DNA of 64,000 nt from Sweltsa coloradensis (GCA_024449915.1 JAMZAV010001053.1:62001-126000), one strand, 5' to 3'; numbered from the stretch's first letter, positions 10,497 to 21,569 are shown. Notes: generated by a model from the letters alone, not told the origin. Numbers and translations: made by a program.

Positions 10497-11699
10497 ATGC
10501 CGTCATCTGCTATTTGGACATCTCATTTTGTGAACGACGTCGACCACTTATTTGACAGTTTTAATGGGACCCAAGTTAGTACGTCTGATCTGAAATATCA
10601 TCGTGTTGCATTGACGGCGAATTCTATTCACAATGTGTTTTGGCCTGCGATTACACGTAAAATAGATAGTTGGCGTTTTACCGATGAAGAAACTGGAAGA
10701 GTTCAGAGATCTCCATTTCAAAACGGTTGGCTGACTTCCATTCATGGAGCTACGTTTCTTGGTAAACTCCTCCGTGAAAAGCACGGTGTCAAGATATTCC
10801 AGACTCGGCGTCTCAACCAAGATCCAATAGAAAACCTATTCTGTACCATTCGTCAACACGGTCAAGATAATACCAATCCTTCCTGTTTACAGTTTGGCTC
10901 AGCTTTCAAGACATGCATCGTTAATGGTATGATGACAGTACCAACACGAGGGTCCAATTGCAGTGCTGATAATGATTCACTACTTTCATATCTTAAGTCA
11001 TTTTTACAACCTTTAGACGATCCACTCACAGATGGTATTAACTCAACGGAACCTATAACGGAAAATGAGAACAATGAACCGTGTGGACCCGAGGACAATG
11101 TTTCTATTGAATTCGAGACAGAAGATGGAGGTTTTCATTTTAATGATCTTGACTTCGATGAAGTGTTTCCTGAGTTAATGGACAAGGCAACGCTACCTGA
11201 AGAGGAGAGGACCACAGTTGCGTATGTCTGTGGATATATCATACGCAAGCTAGTTAATTTAAAATCAAATGACGCTTGTGCCTCTTGTAAGACATTACTG
11301 ACGACCTCTGAAATAACAAACGATCATCTTTACATTTATTTTCGAGAACGTAATGATAGATTCAACTGCTTGGTTTACCCATCTCGGTCGATTGTGACTA
11401 CCATGGGGCTAGCGGCTCAAGTTGTAGTGAATACATTGAGAGAGACACCGCATATGATTGGTCGTAAAGAGACCATTATCAATTGCATTAACGATTCAAT
11501 TGACTTTACATGGTTCAACTGTGTTAACTACCAGGCCGACTTCAAAGTACGAGCAATTAACCTCTTGTGTCGTATCACCATCCACTATCATTGTAGAACC
11601 GTCAACCGAAAGCTTAAAGAAAGAATTAATACCGCCATTGTACCATCAAAAAAACAAAATGCCCAACAGAAACGGATGAAGAAAATTCTCCACAAATGA
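10497..11699 (+). pseudogene. P-element-like transposase, C-terminal 400 residues intact
   Basis: Same frame as the segment ending at the stop at 10464. Recognisable blocks are the LTANSIHNVFW region, RLNQDPIENLFCTIRQHG followed by NTNPSCLQF (typical of P/THAP9 proteins), and a C-terminal stretch with YVCGYIIRKL and a CASC Cys pair. It ends naturally at 11699 with a basic tail. The ATG at 10497 is internal to the original protein, so I treat this as part of one broken transposase of roughly 850-900 residues. Confidence 0.9.
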
Positions 11700-11789
11700 A
11701 TCGCCAATGCTAAATCTATACGGTACTTCGAGTACTATTATTGGTGCTTCGTATACGTATCTTTTTTTTGTATCTCTGGGATAGTTATG

Positions 11790-12135
11790 TATTCCTCTGT
11801 TCACTTTTGTTACGTATGTACTCCTCTGTTTTATTGTTTCAGTGCCTAGTTATCGGTTTCTCGTACTTATGCACTTTATTGTTTGTTGTTGGTACCTATG
11901 CACTCCTCTGTTTTATTGTTTCAAAGCCTACTTATCGGTTTCTCGTACCTATGTTCTTGATTGTTTGATGTTGGTACTTATGCACTCCTCTGTTTTATTG
12001 TTTCAAAGCCTACTTATCGGTTTCTCGTACCTATGTTCTTGATTGTTTGATGTTGGTACTTATGTACTCCTCTGTTTAATTGTTTCAAAGCCTACTTATC
12101 GGTTTCTCGTACCTATGTTCTTGATTGTTTATTGT
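11790..12135. repeat. 82-bp tandem repeat, about four units
   Basis: ACTCCTCTG recurs at 11820, 11902, 11984 and 12066, an exact 82-bp period. The units share TTATCGGTTTCTCGTAC. The array begins about 90 bp after the transposase stop, so it may belong to the 3' subterminal region of the P-like element. Confidence 0.85.
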
Positions 12136-12259
12136 TGTTGTTTATGGCAAAACGTTTGGCGTACCTTTAATCCAACTTAATCAAAACCATATCATTTAAA
12201 TTTAATAAGTAAAATGAAATGAAATACAAACATCATCCGGTATACAGGGGAGTTTCCAA

Positions 12260-12385
12260 CTACAATGACTCAAGACAACATAAATGATAACAAAAACGAT
12301 AAAGACCAAGACGTTAGAACCCCCCTTTCATCCCCCAACCCGTAACTGGTTCTTACCAGCATGGGACTATCCTACCTATATCCCC
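12260..12385 (+). mobile_element. SINE-1 fragment, plus orientation
   Basis: Matches the central part (GACGTTAGAACCCCCCTTTC, GGTTCTTACCAGCATGGG) of SINE-1. Head and tail are missing. Confidence 0.6.
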
Positions 12386-12400
12386 TATGAAAACCAATGA

Positions 12401-13116
12401 GACGACCTGAAGACTTGAACTGTAATATCCAAAGAAGACGACCTGAAGACTTGAACTGTAATATCCAAAGAAGACGACCTGAAGACTAGAACTGTATTAT
12501 CCAAAGAAGACGACCTGAAGACTAGAACTGTATTATCCAAAGAAGACGACCTGAAGACTAACACTGTAATATCCACTCCACCACTACATGATGATTAAGA
12601 AGACGACCACTCCACCACTATAAAATGATGACCAAGAAGACGACCACTCCATCACTATAATATGGTGATCAAGAAGACGACCACTCCACCACTGCATGAT
12701 GATGACCAAGAAGACGACCACTCCATCACTATAATATGATGATCAAGAAGACGACCACTCCACCACTGCATGATGATGATTAGAAGACGACCACTCCATC
12801 ACTTTAATATGGTGATCAAGAAGACGACCACTCCACCACTGCATGATGATGATTAAGAAGACGACCACTCCATCACTATAATATGGTGATCAAGAAGACG
12901 ACCACTCCACCACTGCATGATGATGACCAAGAAGACGACCACTCCATCACTATAATATGGTGATCAAGAAGACGACCACTCCACCACTGCATGATGATGA
13001 CCAAGAAGACGACCACTCCATCACTATAATATGGTGATCAAGAAGACGACCACTCCACCACTGCATGATGATGAAGAAGACGTCCACTCCACCACTATAT
13101 GATAATTAAGAAGAAA
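12401..13116. repeat. 36/37-bp minisatellite
   Basis: About twenty units begin with GACGACC. The first five are GACGACCTGAAGACTWGAAC-type with 36-bp spacing. The rest are GACGACCACTCCAYCACT-type and alternate in a higher-order pair. The array ends directly at the GACGACGTGAG terminus of a LINE-A copy, and its GAAGACGAC motif resembles that terminus. Confidence 0.9.
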
Positions 13117-13530
13117 CGACGACGTGAGAAACTAGGGCGCTTCAACCGGTTAGGTCATATTGCGCCGCCTGTGAATGAAAGGAAATGAGAAGAGTGAATG
13201 CAGGTATGTTTGATGATTAGATTGTTTTCTAAGTGTATAAATAACAAAATAAATTGATGATGAAGAAAGTAATAGCAAAATAAAAGTTATGTATGTAAAT
13301 GAAAATAAAGAAAAGAAACAAATGTGTAAGATGTGAATTAAATTTTGTTAAATAGACTACAATGGATGAGAAATTTAGAAAGTTTGTCGCCGTTATCATA
13401 TGATAGAAGTTCTTCATATGATTGGGAGAGATCAAATTGCGTGCGCAATGCATCATATTTGGCACATTCTGCTAGCATATGATGCACGGTTACAGGTACA
13501 TCACATGTGTCACATATGGGAATAACCTTT
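13117..13530 (-). mobile_element. LINE-A 3' end, about 410 bp
   Basis: Terminus, 3'UTR and C-terminal coding remnant up to CACATATGGGAATAACCTTT. Truncated at about the same place as other copies. Confidence 0.85.
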
Positions 13531-13865
13531 CGACCACTCCTGTGACTTATCCCTGTCAGGTTTTATGAATTTCTTAAAACACTACCATTTAATTGGCCCA
13601 AACAAAATTCAAAATTATGATTTATAATTAAAATAAGAAATATAAACGTTATATACATTACCAGTTCTACATGTTTCTGTATGTTATTAATTAATAACGG
13701 ATTTGGTGGAATTATAATCCGGGGTATTTCTTAGGGTTTTCCGTTCGAAATTTTCTTCAGGGCATATAATATAAAATATCATTATAGGACAGTACAAATT
13801 CCATGATTATAGCAGCCATAGATACTATGATAGCACCTCTCTTGGTCCCGTGTGATGTGATATTT
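13531..13865. other. No recognised feature
   Basis: AT-rich flank between LINE-A and the PLE terminus. No frame or repeat match was seen. Confidence 0.4.
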
Positions 13866-13953
13866 ATTATTAGTTTTAAAGTTAGTAGAGTTCATTATAA
13901 TATTTAAAACACTTTTAGTGGAAAAATCTATTTTATTATAATAAAACAACAAC

Positions 13954-13988
13954 GTTTCGGAAATGACTTAAACTTATTCCGTCTTCAG
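13954..13988 (-). ncRNA. Hammerhead ribozyme core of PLE-1
   Basis: Minus strand: CTGAAGA, a stem CGGAAT/ATTTCC with loop, then GAAAC. All invariant core residues (CUGANGA, GAAA) are present. PLE terminal repeats are known to carry minimal hammerheads. I cannot define stem III or the cleavage triplet with certainty. Confidence 0.75.
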
Positions 13989-14125
13989 GTTTCTTGTTAA
14001 AAACAAAAAAATCATATTATCAAAAATATATCAAAACAAACAAAGACAATAGCCAAGGTCGATAAAATTAAACATTTCACACATAAGTTGACAAAAACAA
14101 GGTAATACAAATAAAAATAAAAAGT

Positions 14126-15064
14126 CTATTTCTTAGTGTTTACTAAAGGAATCCACATTGGGGAAAAAAGGTACTTGGCTGGCTTATACATGTGTCTTTT
14201 AATGTTATCAAAAGCTGCTTCTTTCAATTTCCTTTTTTTCCAACATGGCTCTTTAAGTAAACGCTTAGATTGTAGAAAGTCGAATTTATGAACCTTGTCC
14301 CATGCATGTTCTACTAGTTTCGATGACATAAGATAACAACCATCTGACTTCTCAATGTTTTTTCTATGCTCATTAACTCGAACATGCATAGGACGTCCGG
14401 TTTCTCCTATGTATACAGCATCACAGTTTCCACAAGGAATCTCATAAACACAACCCTTGTTCATTTGGACTTCATTTACAGGTTTAGTTTTTTGCAAATG
14501 GCTTCTAATGGTATTGACTGATTTAAAAGAAGTTTGAATTTTGAATTTTGATCCAATACGTCGAATAGATTCTGAAAGACCTTTATGATAGGGAATATGA
14601 GCATAAGCTTTAGGCTGAACACGTTCTTTCTTGATTTTCGGTTTACGGTTGATGATGTCTTTGGGATACCCATTATTCACTAGAGATGTTTGGATGATTT
14701 TTACTTCCTCGTCGAAGGACTCTTTGCTAGAGCATAAATTTTGGGCTCTATGAACTAAACCCAATGCAATACCAGTCTTAATGTTGTCGGGATGGTTTGA
14801 CTCAAAATTCAGATATCTTCCTGAGAAAGTAGGTTTTCTGTAGACCTTCATCGTCAGATCATTGTTAGAATTTCTTAGAAGGATATCCAAAAACGGAAGT
14901 TCACCATCTTTCTCTTCCTCTATAGTGAATTGTATGGAATCATGCACAGTATTCAAATCCACCAAAAAATCAGCAAGTTCTTGATTGCCCTTCGTCCAAA
15001 CAGCAAACACATCATCAATGTAACGCAACCAAATTTTTGGTCTGTTAGGTAGTTTGGATGTCAT
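14126..15064 (-). pseudogene. PLE-1 polyprotein C-terminal half: RT palm/thumb and GIY-YIG endonuclease
   Basis: 312 uninterrupted residues. It opens with LPNRPKIWLRYIDDVFAVW, holding the YIDD catalytic motif of the reverse transcriptase, then the thumb (ELPFLDILLRN, KVYRKPTFSGRYL), a linker, and a GIY-YIG nuclease (CVYEIPCGNCDAVYIGETGR, then RVNEH). Such enzymes nick the target and copy RNA there. The first residues belong to PLE sequence right after the LINE-B insertion, so the ATG at 15064 is internal. The remaining RT motifs lie beyond the insertion at 19363-21640. Confidence 0.95.
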
Positions 15065-15310
15065 TTTGATTGATTGATTGATTGCTGTTTATTGTACATA
15101 GATCCTAGAGAATAACATAAATGTACATTCATGGATATTATACATTGTCAAACATATGATCTACAAAATACACAATGATTATGTTGCTAAAATAATGATT
15201 AATAAAACATTGTGGTAACTCCAGATTTAACTACAGAACTCATCAATTGAATAAAATGCCTTATCAATAAGAAATGCTTTAATTTGCTTTTAAAGCAGTC
15301 GTCACTGGTA

Positions 15311-18221
15311 TTAATTGTTTTTCAACTCCATGGGCAGGTTGTTGTAGAGCCGCCTTCCACAACTTCTGGGGTTCCTGAGACCAGCTGTAGTAGTTCTTAC
15401 TGATTCAAGATGCAGGTACACCCGATGCCTAGTATCATACCCATGAAAGTCAGAATTCTTTTTAAAGTTAGCTAAATCTTTGCGAACATGTATAACTGAT
15501 TCGTAGATGTAAAGACCAGCAAGGGTTAGTAAGCCGAGCTCGGGAAATAGTAGTCTGCACGAATGCCGTTTACCAACACCCACTAGAGTACGCACCGCTC
15601 GCTTCTGTATCAAGAAGATACTGGTGAAAACTCTCTTGCTAGAGGAGCCCATAGTATAATACCGTAACGTAAAAGAGACTCAAAATATGCAGAATAAACA
15701 ATCTTAGCAGAACTAAGGCCAATACGCTGTCTGATAATTCTAATAGCAAAGCAGGCTTTACTTAGCTTCTTAATAAGGTTGTCAGCTTGCGAGTCCCACT
15801 TAAGTGTTGAGGCTATGGTAAGTCCAAGGGAAGCTACAGTTTCAGCCTCGGGCAACAAGTGCCCCTCGAAGTGTAGATTCAGCTTGCTGACATTACTGGC
15901 ATTACTGGGGTTGAGACTAAAGAGTGTAGTTGTAGTCTTCTCTGCATTCATCGAAAGCTGATTTTCTTTAAAGCCATGCAGCTTCCTGGTCCAGTTCTTT
16001 TTGTGCGGCTTTGATGACTTCAGTGATGTATTTCCCCCAGCAAACGTAAGTAAAGTCATCTGCGTACATATAGACTTCACACCTCGGAGTACACGGTTGT
16101 AGATCATTCACATAAACAAGGAAGAATGTTGGCCCAAGTACAGTGCCTTGTGGTACCCCGGTAGTGGTCTTCATCCAAGATGATCTAACCAATTTGGTCC
16201 TTCCGTCATCCGAATCTCTGACTTGTACCGACTGTTCTCTACCCTCCAGGTAGGACGCAACCCATTTTACAATATAGTCTGGAAAGCCCAATGCTCCAAA
16301 CTTACCAACAAGCCTATTGTGGTTCACGCAGTCAAAGGCTTTTGACATGTCACAGAATACGGCCAGTGCAGAGTCCCCAGCGTCGATGGTTTCGCTTAGT
16401 TTTTTCTATTACTCCACATAAGGCTGAGGTTGTAGATCGGCCCTGACGGAAACCGTGTTGACTGTTAGTAAAGAGCAAGTTAGATTCTAAATACTGTATG
16501 ATCCTAGCTTTCACAAGCTTTTCTAAAACTTTGGACAAGGCTGTAACCAAGGCAATAGGGCGATAATTGCCAATCACTGATTTGCAGCCCTTCTTGTGTA
16601 TCGGGATACAAGGCTGTTCTTCATCGCCTTTGGGAAGACCCCGAGTTGTAGCGATGTGTTAAAGATTGTTGCAAGAACATCCGCAACCGGTCTGGAACAT
16701 CTACGGATAACGCGGTTCGGAATTTCATCCACACCAGCAGAGAGAGTGTTCCTTAGGGTCCTGGTAATGTTGAGGACTTCAGTCCCTGTAATGGGTTCAC
16801 AGGGAAAGGCGTTGAAGTGACCAGCAGGTCCTCCTCCTGTATGCCAGAATTATGTACTCCAGGATCCACCAGAGGGGGGGTCCTACTCTTAATTATGCTT
16901 TCTGCCGCTGTTACAAAAAACCTATTGAAGCTATTTGCAACTTCGGTTGGTTCTGAAATAACCTTGTTTTCTAGGCTAAGGTGGATCGACGTAGGCTTTG
17001 CTTTATTGCCGTGAAGTTCACCGTTTACTATCTTCCAGACTGCGGCACTCTTGTTAGCTGCTGTGTTTATTTTCTTATTGCAGTGGAGTGATTTTGTTAG
17101 GTCAATAAGAGTTTTATACTTTTTCTTTATCTCCCTGTAAAGTATTTCCTTGTCTGGAGTTCTCCAAATCGTCCAATCTTCATATGCCTTCCGACATCTT
17201 TTACCCCATTCTTTCACTTCTGCAGTAACCCAGGTCTTTGTGTTATCCTGGTGCTTTAGTGGCTGAAGGGGGAGTGACCTATCAAAACAGCATTTGAATT
17301 TATCAAGAAAGGTATTATACATAAAGTCTACATTATTTGGCTCCGTGAAAACTTCCATCCAGGTTTCTGACGAAATGTTGTTCCAGAATGTGTCGATGCT
17401 CCCAACGCTGAAGTTTCTCCGTAACTCTCTACAGTGTGTAGGCCTAGTCGTTTTGTCAAGAGAATCTTCCTTCTTTCTGTGTAGGAGGTCACTACCGTCA
17501 ATGTGGCACCATATAGCCCCGTGGTCCGAGAGCCCGTTGTGGTTCACCTCTATGTTGACTGTAAGAAGATTAGTAGTAAAAACGTTATCGATAATGGTCC
17601 CTACCCCCCTTGAATGAAGTCTTGTAAGTTCCTGAACTCTGGGAGTGTATCCAAATGCCAGTAGCAGGTTTTCAAGATCTCTCTTTGAACTGGAATCCTT
17701 GGAGAAATCTACGTTGAAGTCTCCACCTATAAGAGCGGGGTGTTTTCTTTTGGGCCAGAATAGTTAAGCATTTTTCAAGCTGTTGTAGAAAACACCTGGT
17801 TGCAGCCCGCTGGTGGTCTGTACACGGCAACAATGACGATAGGCTGAAGAGTCCCTGTACTAAAGTTAAGTTCAATCCTGGTCGCGGCTACCTCGAAATG
17901 ATTGGGTATACCTAGCATGTTGATTCTCTCAAATGGCGTATGGGTATGGTCTTGCCGCACAAAAATGCACGAACCCCCGTAGGCGGTATTAAGAGCCACT
18001 CTGCAGATGCTGCGGCTAATCGATAGCCACCTAACTGAGTAAGTTTAATCCGGTCATGGTTCAGCCAATGCTCTGTTAAGCATACACCTCCGGCCACTGT
18101 CCGTCCCTGCAACCAGCCAGGCACTCGTCTAGTTCTAATATTTGTTGGTTAGACTTTGAATATTTTGGAAGAAAACGGAAAAAACTGTACGCTCCGTCTT
18201 CTCTATCCTTACTTGTACCAT
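15311..18221 (-). pseudogene. LINE-B ORF2: apurinic endonuclease and reverse transcriptase
   Basis: Starts at the ATG at 18221 (VFSVFFQNIQSLTNK). Endonuclease motifs are LTEHWL, VAVYRPP, GGDFNVDF and LSDHGAIW. RT motifs follow: NYRPIALVTALSKVLEK, HGFRQGRST, MSKAFDCVNH, GVPQGTVLGP and YADDFT (catalytic). The C-terminal region has HGYDTRHR and ends at 15311. Frameshifts occur near 18150, 18000, 17900, 16350 and 15650, among others. The motif set places it in the CR1/L2/Rex1-like group. Confidence 0.93.
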
Positions 18222-18242
18222 TGCTTACCTCCTTCGAAAGCG

Positions 18243-19361
18243 TTAAGAGGGGGTCAGTTTCCGTGATTCCCGTTGAAAAAACCGCCGGACGATCACACCC
18301 GCAGGCCAAAACGATGGATCATCCATCTTCTCTTTCAAATTGTAATCAGCCCCAATTTTGAAGCTGCTGTGGTTGCCAAGAGATGAGAGTTTTTCGCAAA
18401 TGAAAACTTCATTTGGAAGCTTTGTATGGAGAAACTTTAAGACCTGTTCATCCGTAACGTCCGCATGTAATTTCCCAACATACAGCCAGGCTTTCTTTGA
18501 TGCAACAGGCAGCATTTGCAGGCAAGATTGAGAGGTACCAATCAAAGCTGGTTTATGGGTGCTCTTTTTCTTCACGATTCGGTTTACTTCTTTAGGCCTA
18601 GGACTGGTCCTACCAGGCCCAGTGCCCTTGTCAGGTGTAGGCCTAGGTAGGCCTACAACAAGTTTCCCCATGGGGCCCGGACCGCAATTTTGGTAGCCTT
18701 TGCTCTCGTTGTAGTCTTGACGTACTAAAAATTGTGTTTTCTTTTGGTCTGTCTTCATGGAGCTTCACTTCTTCTTCTTCTTCTGCTAGCGACGCCCCCT
18801 TCTTTCTTCGAGCCATCTCGCTGTAGGATGCGGTGGTTGGCATCGAGTCTGGCTCTCCCCTTTCTATTATTCCACGTTTGGGTAAAAGTGGAGATTGCTC
18901 TGTCAGCGTAGGCATTTGCCTATCATGAGGAGGTATAGGCCTACCTTGAGGAGTAGTCATAGTGTTGATTTTAGTCTGCAGCCTAGTCCTGGGCCTGACA
19001 GAGTCAGAAAGGTTATTCCCCTTGTTTTTATCAGCATATGGCTGAGAAGTTGGCTGTAGGCCTATACTTATTTGCTTAGCATTGGCACTTACCCGCTAGA
19101 TAAGAGGTGTAGCGCTTCCTTCATCATGTTAAGTTCCATGACCAAGTATTCCGAGGAAGTGAGGTTATGGTGCACACACGAGACACACTTCCAGCAAAGT
19201 GATTTATTTTCCTGCAGAACTTTGAAAATTTTTTCCGTAACTTCACTGCACTTCACGTGAAATGTTTGGGAACATATCCCAACACAATTGACCACTCGGT
19301 CACTCTCAATTATTTTCAATTGGCAGGACCCACATATCAGATGATCCTCACTGTCAGCCAT
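18243..19361 (-). pseudogene. LINE-B ORF1: zinc-finger and RRM-like nucleic-acid chaperone
   Basis: Opens MADSEDHLICGSCQLKI. It has a PHD-like Cys/His pattern (CGSC, CVGIC, HVKC, CWKCVSC), then a Pro-rich linker and a C-terminal domain KAWLYVGKLHADVTDEQV...FWPAGVIVRRFF, typical of CR1-like ORF1 proteins. It is split over three frames (breaks near 19089 and 18700). It would bind LINE RNA. Confidence 0.85.
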
Positions 19362-19362
19362 C

Positions 19363-19768
19363 TTGGCTAGGCCAAGGCAATTCTCTTCGAATTCTTCCAT
19401 AAACACATTTGCTAAAACTGGAGATAAAGGAGAACCCATAGCAAGTCCATCGTTCTGTTTGAAAAATTAATTTCCATATTGAAAGTATGTTGAAGACATC
19501 ACCGAGTAAGGAGTTCCATGATGCTGCTAACACTCAAATTAGACCTGTTTTTTAGTGATCTGTCAGCCAATAGTCTTGATTTCACCATGTTGACCGATTC
19601 ATTTAAAGGAACATTAGTAAATAAACTTTTAGCATCAAAGCTTACCATTTTTCCCTTCAAATCATTATGGTTAAACCTGTAAATTATGTCCACAAAATGT
19701 TGCGAATCCTTCACATGAGAGCTTCCCTAACCTTTCAAGGGCGCCAAAATTGGCAATAAGAATCTAGA
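19363..19768 (-). pseudogene. PLE-1 reverse transcriptase, central motifs
   Basis: Minus-strand reading: RFLLPILAPLKG, SSHVKDSQHFVDIIYRF, MVSFDAKSLFTNVPL (RT motif with catalytic Asp), then NDGLAMGSPLSPVLANVFME. At least two small frame breaks are present (a stop near 19735 and a shift near 19470). It lies between the DNA transposon and LINE-B. Confidence 0.9.
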
Positions 19769-21103
19769 TGGGTCATTCTTGAAAAACTTGCCTTTTTGGA
19801 ATTTATTTTTTTCAAATATAATTTTGCTTTGTTGACTGCCTCAACTACATGATATTAAGCAGAAACCATCTGTTGATACATAAACAGTATTGACTTGTAA
19901 TATTTTTTATAAATGGCATGGGAAAAAAAGATAGGTAGGACAGCATACAAAAACTCACCTTTGTTACTAATTATCAATTTTTCAACTCATTTTTTTACTT
20001 TTTGTTGAGAAAAAAATTGTTTGTATTGATTGTATTAGATGTATTACAGTACTTTAACTAGGCAAACAGCATACATGCTTAACAATGGTCACTTTTATCA
20101 CAATTATTCCTGAAACTTGAAATTATATGCAGTAACATAGGTGAGATATGGTAACAAAGGTCAGATTTAGTAACGTACGTAGGTGAGTAATATATTTTCC
20201 TATTTAACACAAAAGCCTTGAAATTCTACATCAAATGTAAACTCATCTCTTTGAAGTGGTCTTGGCAACCCTAATGTACTGAAATTTCATATAAATACTC
20301 ACCTATGTTACTCAGAATCTCACCCGTGTTACTTTTTAGTAACAAGAGTGAGGGTAACAAAAGTGAGATTTTAACCTAATAATATAAATAATTAATGTCA
20401 GCCATGCTTGTTTTCCTTGTCAGTATTATCAATGGGTTCTGGTATTGATTGCCCTGTTAAGTAATTTATAGTAAATAATGTACCTAAAACATTACCTCAA
20501 ATTATCTAGGTAACAAAAGTGAGATTGAATTAAAATACTCCCATCAAATTAACAGTAGAAAGATGATAATTTTCTTCATTTACATGATGCATTCATACCA
20601 GCCATCTTGTTAGGCAGGAAACCACAGCCTTGTCATGCTTGCACTGTGAGGTTCTGTTTAGGGCGGAAATTTTCAAATGCAAACTTGGTAACAAGAGTGA
20701 GGTAACAAGAGTGAGGTAACAATAGAGACACACATAAAATATGTCCTAACAATGAAATTAATGGAATGATACTTCATTCAATTTACCTAAAAGATAGGTT
20801 AAGGTAATATTGATGTCTTAAAATTAAGCATACCTTTATTAAATAACTATTTCTAGTACAAAATGAAACCCAAAAGTTTAGATTCTTGTCTAGGACACAG
20901 CTTTTATCACACTTTTGAACAAGTTTATTTTTATTTTTGGTACTAATTTTTTATACAGGTGTAGGTGAATATGATTTTGTAGTTCAGAATTAATGCAGCA
21001 AAAATAAGCTATCAAGGATTTAAAACTTGCATGAATATTTAAAAAAATAAAAAATGTGAAAGTGATGTGACAGGGTTTGGGCAAGTTTTTCAAGAATGAC
21101 CCA
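19769..21103. mobile_element. Non-autonomous DNA transposon with 24-bp TIRs inside PLE-1
   Basis: TGGGTCATTCTTGAAAAACT at 19769 recurs inverted at the 21103 end (24 of 24 bases). Joining the flanks restores the PLE codons QSLS-RFLLP, with AGA present on both sides as a likely 3-bp target duplication. It has no transposase. Inside are about ten copies, in both orientations, of GTAACANNRGTGAG (for example 19954, 20132, 20299, 20339, 20354, 20510 and a cluster at 20687-20720). Confidence 0.88.
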
Positions 21104-21182
21104 GACAAGCTTTGACACGGTGAACTTCTGGAACTAATTACCGGTCGAAATGGAATAGGATGAGGTTTTTGTATTTTTGGTA
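21104..21182 (-). pseudogene. PLE-1 reverse transcriptase, first motif
   Basis: Minus strand, continuing across the SINE-1 from about 21640: SPHYSKPPHIYILPKIQKP then FRPVISSRSSPCQSLS. The LPKI-KP...RPV-SS block is diagnostic of PLE reverse transcriptases. The part beyond 21640 is lost. Confidence 0.88.
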
Positions 21183-21569
21183 CCCCGTCTGGGCCCGGGG
21201 TAGAATTGGCCCAGAGCATGGCTCTGCTAATCGTAAAAGGCGATTCAAGAGAAAAAGTCCACCTCGCAAACATCAGCTAGTAAGCGGGGAGTATATTACT
21301 CCCCGAACCTAGAGGCGAGCTCTGGCAATCGTCGTCGGGGACCTTGCCCCCTTCCCTTGACGACCCCCCGGCGACGATGACAATGACACTACGAACGATG
21401 ACAAAGACGATGACGACCGCGACGTGAGAAACCCCCCTTCCTCCCCTTACCCGTGGCTGGTTCTGACCAGCATGGGCTCCTCCTCCCCACCCCCCTTAGG
21501 CTAGAGTGGTGCATTATGACCTAACGGTTGACGCATCCTTAATCCAAATAAACAAAACAAAAAAAAAAA
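21183..21569 (+). mobile_element. SINE-1, complete reference copy (387 bp) with 12-bp TSD
   Basis: GTATTTTTGGTA occurs at 21171-21182 and 21570-21581, so the ends are exact. The 5' end is CCCCGTCTGGGCCCGGGG, and an A-box-like TGGCCCAGAGC lies about 25 bases in. The middle is rich in GAYGAY triplets with a CGACGTGAGAAAC motif. The 3' end is GACCTAACGGTTGACGCATC, TTAATCCAAATAAAC, then an A-run. It encodes nothing and would need LINE enzymes to move. Confidence 0.95.

Larger units (their letters stand above)
15068..19362 (-). mobile_element. LINE-B, CR1/L2-like non-LTR retrotransposon, near full length
   Basis: About 4.3 kb inserted into the RT domain of PLE-1, in the same orientation. The 3' end is a short (GATT)n-type microsatellite, as in L2/CR1-like elements. 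The 5' end lies just before the ORF1 ATG at 19361. ORF1 has PHD-like and RRM/esterase-like parts, and ORF2 has an AP endonuclease and RT. Both frames are shifted several times, so the copy is inactive. The PLE frame reads ENCLGLAK on one side and MTSKLPNRPK on the other. Confidence 0.9.

Noticed and set aside
8351..11699. Intact host THAP-domain gene
   Set aside because: P-element catalytic and C-terminal blocks are present, with frameshifts, a stop and an inserted SINE.
12401..13116. CRISPR array
   Set aside because: Regular 36-37 bp spacing with near-identical units throughout and no unique spacers; eukaryotic minisatellite.
19740..19800. Apparent PLE reading through GKFFKNDPSRFLLP
   Set aside because: The first residues come from the 24-bp TIR of the inserted transposon, which is repeated inverted at 21.1 kb. 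True PLE sequence starts at RFLLP.
21060..21273. A 127-residue frame beginning MFARWTFSLESPF and running into PLE-like sequence
   Set aside because: The first part is the SINE-1 head read as protein, and the last part is DNA-transposon sequence. Only the stretch KPPHIYILPKIQKP to SSPCQSLS is PLE, after removing the SINE.
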